From Anthropogastromicrobium sp963626545 (GTDB lineage: Bacteria; Bacillota; Clostridia; Lachnospirales; Lachnospiraceae): a stretch of DNA of 20,326 nt. A program made the position numbers and the translations under genes. Position 1 is the first letter of the stretch; the number at the start of each line of letters is the position of its first letter. This document shows, piece after piece, positions 1 to 5,847 of this stretch. A model generated the notes under the pieces. It was not told the DNA's origin. It worked only from the letters and a program-made list of their open reading frames with translations, and made no database searches. The stretch spans positions 1-20,326 of the forward strand of contig CAVFYJ010000061.1 in assembly GCA_963626545.1 (NCBI GenBank). The letters run 5' to 3'.

Positions 1-9
1 CGCTTTCAT

Positions 10-30
10 CTCGGTCATTGAATGGCCGAG
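10..30. repeat. 21-bp hairpin repeat, copy 1
   Basis: A near-perfect inverted repeat has left arm CTCGGTCATT and right arm AATGGCCGAG around a central G. The arms pair over 10 positions with one G-U wobble. The same 21 bases recur identically, in the same orientation, at 20207-20227. This copy lies in non-coding sequence beyond the 3' end of the MgsA-like gene. It has no adjacent T-run, so it does not look like an ordinary intrinsic terminator; the MgsA-like gene has its own terminator hairpin nearer by. Confidence 0.75.
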
Positions 31-51
31 GATTCCCGCGCCAGATTCCTA

Positions 52-84
52 AAAACAAATGAATGCAGCCAAACGGCTGCATTC
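52..84 (-). terminator. Intrinsic terminator of the MgsA-like gene
   Basis: A perfect 10-bp stem (GAATGCAGCC with GGCTGCATTC) and a 4-base loop lie at 61-84. On the minus strand the stem is followed directly by ATTTGTTTTTAGG. It sits about 28 bp beyond the stop codon of the MgsA-like gene and has the classical form of a Rho-independent terminator. Confidence 0.88.
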
Positions 85-112
85 TGTGCATAACTGCAAA
101 ACTGCGTACTAA

Positions 113-508
113 CTATTTGTAGTCTCTCCACTCCATATCACCTCGGTCAAGGCACAATACCAGTGACTCAGCGGTGGCGATGTTGGTCGCCAGAGGGATA
201 TTATACATATCACACAACCGTGAAATCTCAGACAGATTCATACTTTCTGCATCCTGCTCTAAATCAGCACTATGGAAAAATATAACCAGATCGATATCAT
301 TGTTTGCGATCATATTCTGCATCTGCTTCGAGCCTCCCATCTGGCCCGGCAGTAAACTGGTCACTTTCATGCCTGTGGCTTTGGCAATGTGGTCCGCCGT
401 CGCATTGGTCGCAATCAGCGTATGCTTCTTAAAAATTCCTTTATACGCAATGCAAAAACTTTCCAGCAGCGTTTTTTTGCTGTTATGAGCGGTAAGTCCA
501 ATGTTCAT
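113..508 (-). CDS. Methylglyoxal synthase-like protein, catalytic residues apparently lost
   Basis: This 131-residue protein has the length and overall pattern of the MgsA family, which converts dihydroxyacetone phosphate to methylglyoxal. Family landmarks are recognisable: an N-terminal LTAHNSKK in place of the usual xxAHDxxK, a TNATAD segment in place of the phosphate-binding TGTTG loop, GQMGGSKQ at 55-62, and NIPLATNIATAE at 103-114. In E. coli MgsA the catalytic base is the Asp of GGDQQ, with supporting His98 and Asp101. By eye alignment these positions here are Ser60, Glu88 and Asn91, and the phosphate loop and the Ser of SGPMGG are also changed (to Pro54). Methylglyoxal synthase activity is therefore doubtful; a paralogue with a new binding or regulatory role is more likely. 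The start is supported by AAAGGATGG upstream. It is the last gene of the leftward rpmE-to-prfA cluster but has its own promoter and terminator. Confidence 0.8.
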   Translation of the reverse strand: MNIGLTAHNSKKTLLESFCIAYKGIFKKHTLIATNATADHIAKATGMKVTSLLPGQMGGSKQMQNMIANNDIDLVIFFHSADLEQDAESMNLSEISRLCDMYNIPLATNIATAESLVLCLDRGDMEWRDYK

Positions 509-540
509 ATCTAATCCATCCTTTCCACATAGCTAAAAGA

Positions 541-568
541 ATTATACCATATTTTTTCAGAAAGTCTA
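541..568 (-). promoter_or_regulatory. Sigma-A-type promoter for the MgsA-like gene
   Basis: On the minus strand TAGACT (563-568) is followed after 16 bp by a perfect TATAAT (541-546), about 33 bp before the start codon. It lies in the 125-bp gap after prfA, so the gene can be transcribed apart from the upstream cluster. The prfA end shows only an A/T-only inverted repeat near 605-630 and no convincing terminator. Confidence 0.6.
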
Positions 569-633
569 TATTTTTTGATGGTTTTACCGAAAAAGAGCAA
601 TTTATACAAAATAATACAACATTTTTTGTAAAA

Positions 634-1713
634 CTACATTGTCTGATTTTCCATATTCGACAGCTTCTGAGCCTGATCCGCAGCCGTCAGACTGTCAATC
701 AGTTCAAAAAGATCCCCGTCCATGATCGCATCGAGCTTATAAAGCGTTAGCTTGATTCGATGATCGGTCACTCGGCTCTGTGGGAAGTTATAGGTACGAA
801 TCTTCTCCGAGCGATCTCCTGTTCCGATCTGGTTTCTGCGGTACTCGGCCTGCTCATCCTGTTTCTTTGCCGTCTCCAGCTCAAACAGCTTTGCGCGCAG
901 TACCTTTAATGCTTTATCCTTGTTTTTAAGCTGAGACTTTTCATCCTGACAGGAAATAACAATTCCGGTCGGAATGTGTGTCAGACGAACTGCGGAATCG
1001 GTCGTGTTGACACACTGGCCACCATTTCCAGATGCGCGGAACACGTCAAATTTACAGTCGTTCATGTCGATTACGACATCGACCTCCTCTGCCTCTGGCA
1101 TGATGGCAACCGTTGCCGTTGAGGTGTGGATTCGTCCGCCGCTCTCGGTCTCTGGCACACGCTGAACACGGTGTACACCACTCTCATACTTAAGTCTGGA
1201 GTAGGCGCCCTGACCAGAGATCATGAAAACAACCTCCTTCATGCCGCCGATACCACTCTCGTTGACACTAATTAACTCGCTCTTCCAGCGATTGCGCTCG
1301 GCAAAGCGGTTGTACATACGAAACAGATCGGCTGCAAACAGTGCTGCCTCATCGCCGCCCGCACCGGCACGAATCTCGACAAATACGTTTTTATCGTCAT
1401 TCGGATCTTTTGGAAGAAGCAGGAGCTTGAGTTTTTTTTCAAGCTCTGGAATCTGCTTTTTCGCCTCTGCCAGATCTTCCTTTAATAACTCACGCATCTC
1501 CTCATCGTGTTCTTCCTCTAGCAACTCCAGATTGTCGTCAATGCTCTGCTTTGTTTTCTTATACTGTGTATAGGTCTCCACCAGAGGGGCAAGCTCGGCC
1601 TGTTCCTTCATCAGACGGCGAAAACGCTCCGGGTCGGATGCGAGTACCGGGTCGCCGAGCTCATGAAGAAGCTCCTCAAAGCGGATCAATATATCGTCCA
1701 ATCGGTCAAACAT
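634..1713 (-). CDS. prfA: Peptide chain release factor 1
   Basis: Class I release factor RF1 recognises UAA and UAG in the ribosomal A site and triggers hydrolysis of peptidyl-tRNA. The 359-residue length is normal for the family. Visible motifs are the PxT-type codon-recognition tripeptide (Pro-Glu-Thr in RVPETESGGRIHTS) and the catalytic GGQ in SGNGGQCVNTTDSAVRLTH. RVPxTES plus SAVRLTH points to RF1 rather than RF2. The N-terminal third is a charged helical region, as expected for domain 1. The start is supported by GAGGAG five bases upstream of ATG. It follows prmC by only 23 bp; PrmC methylates the Gln of this GGQ, so enzyme and substrate are co-expressed. Confidence 0.97.
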   Translation of the reverse strand: MFDRLDDILIRFEELLHELGDPVLASDPERFRRLMKEQAELAPLVETYTQYKKTKQSIDDNLELLEEEHDEEMRELLKEDLAEAKKQIPELEKKLKLLLLPKDPNDDKNVFVEIRAGAGGDEAALFAADLFRMYNRFAERNRWKSELISVNESGIGGMKEVVFMISGQGAYSRLKYESGVHRVQRVPETESGGRIHTSTATVAIMPEAEEVDVVIDMNDCKFDVFRASGNGGQCVNTTDSAVRLTHIPTGIVISCQDEKSQLKNKDKALKVLRAKLFELETAKKQDEQAEYRRNQIGTGDRSEKIRTYNFPQSRVTDHRIKLTLYKLDAIMDGDLFELIDSLTAADQAQKLSNMENQTM

Positions 1714-1736
1714 AAAAACTCCTCTTTTCTATTATT

Positions 1737-2600
1737 CTATTTATCTAGCACACCCCAGACCACGCGGTCGAGTCCCGCTAAATCGTGCACCAGCGTTGAA
1801 TTCGAAAATCCATGTTCACGAAACAGCGCCGCCACCGTCTCCCACTGGTTATAGCCGATCTCGACAAAAAGTGCGCCACCTGGATTTAAATGGTCCTTTG
1901 CCGTCTCGGTCAGTCTCCTATAAAAGATCAACCCGTCGCTTCCACCTGAAAGGGCAAGCATTGGCTCATGATCCTTTACCTCGGGTTCAAGCCCAGCAAT
2001 TACTTCATCTTCTATATAAGGCGGGTTGGACACGATGATGTCAAATCGTCCCGGCACCTGCTCAAGTAAATCACTCTCAAAAAACTGCACCGGTGCATGA
2101 TTGTCTGCTGCATTCTTTTTTGCCACGGCTAGCGCGTCACTGGAAATATCCGATGCTGCCACCTGTGCAAAATTTCCATAATGAGAAAGTGACACGGCAA
2201 TGCAGCCACTTCCAGTACATACATCAATTAGTGCTGCACCAGGCTTATTCTTTGTGTAGGAAAGCACGGTCTCGACAAGCGTCTCGGTATCCTGCCTTGG
2301 AATCAAAACAGCAGGGGTTACAGAGAACTCTAACCCCATAAACCCCTGCGTCTTTGTCAGATACTGAAGCGGAATGCGTGCTGCGCGCTGTTCAATGAAT
2401 GTTCGGTATTGCGCAATTTTTTCTTTCGGCTGTGCGATTTGTCTGCGATTTAAAAAGAAGAAACTTTTTGTAATCGAAAAGCAGTGCTCCATAAGAAGCC
2501 ATGCGTCAATATCCGCGTCTGGTACATTTGCTTTGATAAGCGTGTTCTTTGCCTCCTCAAGCAGCTGTGCCCATGAAATTATCTGATTTTCTGCTATCAC
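1737..2600 (-). CDS. prmC: Release factor glutamine N5-methyltransferase
   Basis: PrmC is an S-adenosylmethionine-dependent methyltransferase that modifies the glutamine of the GGQ motif in RF1 and RF2. The 287-residue protein has a helical N-terminal domain, then a Rossmann methyltransferase domain with the SAM-binding segment LIDVCTGSGCIAVSLS and the diagnostic catalytic motif SNPPY near residue 190. The start codon is GTG, and it overlaps the TGA stop of the upstream DUF1385 gene as GTGA. A strong GAGGAGG lies about 10 bases upstream. The overlap indicates translational coupling, and prfA follows after 23 bp. Confidence 0.95.
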   Translation of the reverse strand: MIAENQIISWAQLLEEAKNTLIKANVPDADIDAWLLMEHCFSITKSFFFLNRRQIAQPKEKIAQYRTFIEQRAARIPLQYLTKTQGFMGLEFSVTPAVLIPRQDTETLVETVLSYTKNKPGAALIDVCTGSGCIAVSLSHYGNFAQVAASDISSDALAVAKKNAADNHAPVQFFESDLLEQVPGRFDIIVSNPPYIEDEVIAGLEPEVKDHEPMLALSGGSDGLIFYRRLTETAKDHLNPGGALFVEIGYNQWETVAALFREHGFSNSTLVHDLAGLDRVVWGVLDK

Positions 2601-3532
2601 TTAAAATTTGCCTCCTCGTATGCCTTCCAGTCAAATACGGCTTCCACTGCACAGATCGCAACCTCTGCCATACGCTCATCTGGCTCTCTTGTGGTTAAGC
2701 CCTGAAGCATTAACCCTGGCTTACTTAACAGATTGACAACTGGATTGTCACTGTTTCCAGCAAGGCGTAAAAACTCAAAGGAAACACCCGCAATGACCGG
2801 AATCAAAAGCACGCGTGACACCAGACGAAGCCACAGCGTCTCTGGGCGGATCACCAGAAAGAACAAAATACTGATGACCATAACGATCAAAAGAAAGCTC
2901 GTTCCACAGCGTTTATGCTCCTTGGAGCTTTTCATGACATTCTCCACGGTAAGCGGCAAGCCATGCTCAATACAGTTGATGCATTTATGCTCTGCACCAT
3001 GATACATGTAGGTTCGCTTGATATCTGGCATCAACGAGATTAGGCTCACATAGGCAATAAAAATGGCGATACGAAGCACACCCTCAAACAATGCCATCCA
3101 GAAACCATTTCCAAGAATTGGCTTCATCAGCGTGGAAATCCATGCCGGCAATACCATAAAGATTCCGACTGCCGCAATAATGGACACAAACATCGTGATA
3201 TCCATGATAATCTTTTCCGCTTTGTCGCCAAACTTGTCCTGAAGCCACTTTTCGAAACGACTCGGTTCCTCCGGCTCACCATCCTCTTCCATAAACAGGC
3301 TGGCGGAATAGTTTAACGACTTCATGCCGAGTACGAGGGAATCCACAAAGCTGAAGATTCCTCTGATAAACGGAAGGCGAAACAGCTTGCACTTTGCTCC
3401 CACGCCTCGGTAGGTCTCTTTTTTGACCTCAATCTCTCCATTTTCCTTGCGCACGGCTACGCTGTATTCGCTGCCGTTTCGCATCATAATTCCTTCCATG
3501 ACGGCCTGACCGCCAATTCCCGATGACTTCAT
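2597..3532 (-). CDS. DUF1385 family membrane protein (YqhQ-like)
   Basis: This protein of about 311 residues belongs to the DUF1385 family (B. subtilis YqhQ), whose function is not established. Family hallmarks are the N-terminal GIGGQAVMEGIMMRNG, the central YHGAEHKCINCIEHG and the later SKEHKRCGTSFL, all rich in His, Cys and Glu and suggestive of metal binding (inference). Several hydrophobic segments follow (for example IIMDITMFVSIIAAVGIF and FLLIVMVISILFFLVI), so it is an integral membrane protein. The ATG at 3532 is chosen because the family consensus begins there and GAGGAAG lies just upstream; the longer frame to 3604 would start inside a hairpin. It sits between rpmE and prmC, the usual clostridial arrangement. 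Confidence 0.9.
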   Translation of the reverse strand: MKSSGIGGQAVMEGIMMRNGSEYSVAVRKENGEIEVKKETYRGVGAKCKLFRLPFIRGIFSFVDSLVLGMKSLNYSASLFMEEDGEPEEPSRFEKWLQDKFGDKAEKIIMDITMFVSIIAAVGIFMVLPAWISTLMKPILGNGFWMALFEGVLRIAIFIAYVSLISLMPDIKRTYMYHGAEHKCINCIEHGLPLTVENVMKSSKEHKRCGTSFLLIVMVISILFFLVIRPETLWLRLVSRVLLIPVIAGVSFEFLRLAGNSDNPVVNLLSKPGLMLQGLTTREPDERMAEVAICAVEAVFDWKAYEEANFK

Positions 3533-3576
3533 CCGCACTTCCTCGCTGTTTGTCTTTCCTTTTTTCTCCTTAAACG

Positions 3577-3607
3577 ACAAAAGAGGTTGAGATTTGTATC
3601 TCAACCT
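3577..3607 (-). terminator. Hairpin between rpmE and DUF1385
   Basis: A perfect 10-bp stem (AGGTTGAGAT with ATCTCAACCT, 4-base loop) occupies 3584-3607, just after the rpmE stop. On the minus strand it is followed by only a short CTTTTG. It is probably a leaky terminator or mRNA-processing hairpin that lets L31 be made in excess of the downstream membrane protein and methyltransferase; this role is inference. Confidence 0.6.
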
Positions 3608-3620
3608 GCTTCAGTCAACA

Positions 3621-3827
3621 TCATTCACTCTTTAAACCATACTTACGGTTAAACTTATCAATACGTCCGCGTGCGGAAGTTGCCTTCTGCTGGCCAGTGT
3701 AGAACGGATGGCACTTGGAACAGATTTCAACGTGGATCTCCTTGTTTGTAGATCCGGTAACGAACTCGTTGCCGCAGTTGCAGGTAACCTTTGCCTGATA
3801 ATATGCTGGATGGATTCCTTCCTTCAT
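3621..3827 (-). CDS. rpmE: 50S ribosomal protein L31, zinc-binding type
   Basis: The 68-residue protein matches bacterial L31, a small protein of the large subunit near the central protuberance that helps bridge the subunits. It has the characteristic beginning MKEGIHPAYY, a Cys-x-Cys pair (TCNCGN), a second Cys-x2-Cys pair in CSKCHPFYTG, and the C-terminal GRIDKFNRKYGL. The four cysteines mark the zinc-containing (C+) form. The start at 3827 is preferred over the longer frame to 3878: GAGGTGA lies at the right distance and the family begins with this Met. It heads the leftward cluster with DUF1385, prmC and prfA. Confidence 0.96.
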   Translation of the reverse strand: MKEGIHPAYYQAKVTCNCGNEFVTGSTNKEIHVEICSKCHPFYTGQQKATSARGRIDKFNRKYGLKSE

Positions 3828-3847
3828 GATCTCACCTCTTCTTCCTT

Positions 3848-3866
3848 GTGATGGTTCCCAACCATC
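3848..3866 (-). promoter_or_regulatory. Hairpin in the rpmE leader
   Basis: On the minus strand a perfect stem GATGGTT / AACCATC with a three-base loop ends about 10 bases before the rpmE ribosome binding site. Leader RNAs for L31 autoregulation have been described in Firmicutes. Whether this simple hairpin belongs to that class cannot be decided by eye. Confidence 0.35.
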
Positions 3867-4045
3867 ATCAATAGTCATTTTAATAATATACGCGCCTCGT
3901 GCACTGATTAACAGCGCTTATAACGCAACGATAAAATCATAACACAAATCATTCTGCTGTGCAAGTACTATTTTTACTTTTTTTCAATCAATTCGTCGAC
4001 GGGCTTTTTGTAACCCTACCCGTGAACTGTAAGATTGAACCGCAT

Positions 4046-4561
4046 TCACAGCAATTTTTTCATCGCAAACTCGTAGATTTCCTTGCTTGCCTTTTCCCAG
4101 TTCTCGCACATCTGCTCAGCCATCTCCTCAGTTGCCGCGGAGAGCTTAAGCTCAATTAATGTGTTTTTTCCCTCTTTTACTACACAGTCGATCTCAAAAT
4201 CGTTGCTTACCGTGCTCTTATAATAATTTGCCAAAACGGAATTTTCCGTGCGCAGCTTAAAATTATTTTCCTTTAAGAAATCGTCCATGTCCTGCCGGAC
4301 CTCGTCCGAAATCTTATTTTCAAAATAAAAGAGTACCTCTTCGCCTTCTTTTGTCAGCTCATAACGTGAGGTGTTACGGATCGTCTCCTTGTGGATCAGA
4401 GAGGTTCCCAGCAGCTCATTGATCACCATCTGAAAGGTAAAATAATCCGTATAGGATTTGCTGACAAAAAATTCAGACATCTGCCCATTTGACAGCGGAT
4501 AATTCACCTTTTTCAGCAAATAAAGTATCATTAATTTATATAATGTCAATGGTTCTGCCAT
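4046..4561 (-). CDS. DUF4364 family winged-helix protein
   Basis: The 171-residue protein fits DUF4364, a clostridial family with a PadR/MarR-like winged-helix start and no established function. The first 85 residues (LTLYKLMILYLLKKV... then LTKEGEEVLFYF) resemble a helix-turn-helix plus wing as in PadR-type regulators. The second half (FEIDCVVKEGKNTLIELKLSAATEEMAEQMCENWEKASKEIYEFAM) combines beta strands with a terminal amphipathic helix. DNA binding is inferred from the fold resemblance only. It starts 17 bp after the radical SAM gene, with AAAGGAAC inside that gene's end as ribosome binding site, so the two are co-transcribed. Confidence 0.85.
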   Translation of the reverse strand: MAEPLTLYKLMILYLLKKVNYPLSNGQMSEFFVSKSYTDYFTFQMVINELLGTSLIHKETIRNTSRYELTKEGEEVLFYFENKISDEVRQDMDDFLKENNFKLRTENSVLANYYKSTVSNDFEIDCVVKEGKNTLIELKLSAATEEMAEQMCENWEKASKEIYEFAMKKLL

Positions 4562-4578
4562 AATCCAATAGTTCCTTT

Positions 4579-5526
4579 CTATCTATCAGCCCCGCCCGTT
4601 TCAAACTGTCCGTTTAAAAAGCAGCCCTGGTATATCCCCCGTTTCTTCAGTTCGTGGTGAATGCAGTTGAGCACACTTCGCTTTGCCCTGCTCCACTGTG
4701 GTGAAATCAGCTGCTCGGACGGACCATCTCCAGTTAGGCGATGAATCACAATGTCTGGCGAAAGCATACCGATGCAGGAGACAACGAGATCGACGTATTC
4801 CTCCATCGAGAGCGTCTGAAAGTTTCCTGCGCGATAGTCATCGGCCAGATCGGTATTTTCAAGCACATGAAGAAGCTGTAATTTGATGCCAAAGATTCCT
4901 GCCTGATTTAAATAACGAATAGTTTCAAGCATCATTTCCTTCGTTTCACCTGGCAGTCCGAGAATCACATGAACCACCACCGGAATCTGTGCAGCCTTTA
5001 GACGGGCAAGCGCCGCCTCAAAACAAGCCAGCTCATACCCTCTTCGAATGTATTTTGCTGTTTCTTCATGGATCGTCTGCAATCCTAACTCGACCCACAC
5101 GGGCTTTTTCTTTGCATACTCAGCCAACAGCGAAACCACATCCTCGCCCACACAGTCCGGTCTGGTCGCAATATCGACTGCCGCAATCTTTTCATGTGCA
5201 AAAGAAGGTTCATAAACACGTCTTAAATAGTCCAAGTCTGCATATGTATTGGTAAAAGCCTGATAATATGCAATATACTGTTTTGCATGAAACGAGCCAA
5301 GCTTTTCGATCTGAGAATCAATCTGTTCCTGAATGGACAATGCCCTGCTGCCAGCAAACTCGCCCGAGCCGCCTCTGCTGCAAAAAATACAGCCGCCCCG
5401 TCCAATCGTTCCATCTCGATTTGGACAAGTAAAGCCCGCATCGAGAGATGCCTTATACGTCTTGGAGCCAAATGTCTGCTTTAGGTAATAATCCAGCGAA
5501 TAATACGGCTTCTCTCCCCACAGCAT
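4579..5526 (-). CDS. TIGR01212-type radical SAM protein (YhcC/YtqA-like)
   Basis: This protein of about 315 residues belongs to the radical SAM superfamily, TIGR01212/YhcC-like group, distantly related to the Elp3 radical SAM core. The exact substrate is not established. The iron-sulfur cluster cysteines are Cys34, Cys46 and Cys49 in GFTCPNRDGTIGRGGCIFCS, the wide spacing (C-x11-C-x2-C) typical of this group. Further family segments are IAYYQAFTNTYA, the SAM-binding VDIATRPDCV, VWVELGLQT and HVILGLPGETKEMM. The start at 5526 is supported by AGGAGG seven bases upstream; an in-frame ATG at 5550 lies before that site. It is the first gene of a two-gene unit with DUF4364. Confidence 0.92.
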   Translation of the reverse strand: MLWGEKPYYSLDYYLKQTFGSKTYKASLDAGFTCPNRDGTIGRGGCIFCSRGGSGEFAGSRALSIQEQIDSQIEKLGSFHAKQYIAYYQAFTNTYADLDYLRRVYEPSFAHEKIAAVDIATRPDCVGEDVVSLLAEYAKKKPVWVELGLQTIHEETAKYIRRGYELACFEAALARLKAAQIPVVVHVILGLPGETKEMMLETIRYLNQAGIFGIKLQLLHVLENTDLADDYRAGNFQTLSMEEYVDLVVSCIGMLSPDIVIHRLTGDGPSEQLISPQWSRAKRSVLNCIHHELKKRGIYQGCFLNGQFETGGADR

Positions 5527-5586
5527 TCTATTTCCTCCTTCACTCAGCAAACAAACTCAAACCAGAACATAACGAACTGTAACATA

Positions 5587-5615
5587 ATGATATCAATTTT
5601 ATACCCATTCGTCAA
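5587..5615 (-). promoter_or_regulatory. Sigma-A-type promoter for the radical SAM–DUF4364 unit
   Basis: On the minus strand TTGACG (5610-5615), a 17-bp spacer and TATCAT (5587-5592) match the vegetative consensus at five of six bases in each hexamer. The start codon lies about 60 bp downstream. Confidence 0.75.
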
Positions 5616-5697
5616 GTTTTGGTTTCTTTTTTGCTTTGCTTTTTCCTAAGTTTTTTGTATTCCATTTTACTTTGCTTTTTTTGCGTTACTTTTTTAC

Positions 5698-5726
5698 TTT
5701 ACTTTTTGGAAATTTGTTCGTATAAT
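5698..5726 (+). promoter_or_regulatory. Candidate promoter for rho
   Basis: TTTACT (5698-5703), a 17-bp spacer and a perfect TATAAT (5721-5726) precede rho by about 120 bp. The preceding 80 bases are very T-rich. The resulting leader of roughly 115 nt contains the hairpin listed separately. Confidence 0.6.
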
Positions 5727-5745
5727 AAAAATGCGACATTTCGCA

Positions 5746-5764
5746 GCAGCGATAGTGACGCTGC
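5746..5764 (+). promoter_or_regulatory. GC hairpin in the rho leader
   Basis: GCAGCG and CGCTGC form a perfect 6-bp stem around a 7-base loop in the otherwise A/T-rich rho 5' untranslated region. No T-run follows, so it is not a terminator. Rho genes are commonly autoregulated through their leaders; a link to this hairpin is inference. Confidence 0.4.
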
Positions 5765-5847
5765 ATCATTTCAAATAAGTGAAATTAAAAGAAAAAATTA
5801 TAATTTGTATTTTGTCTGACAAAAACATGAGAAAGGCATGGTTATTT

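Noticed and set aside
3960..4045. Possible terminator after DUF4364 (ACGGG/CCCGT and GATTGAA/TTCAATC pairings)
   Set aside because: The stems are short with long loops, and the T-tract lies on the wrong strand for the leftward transcript, so it is not called.
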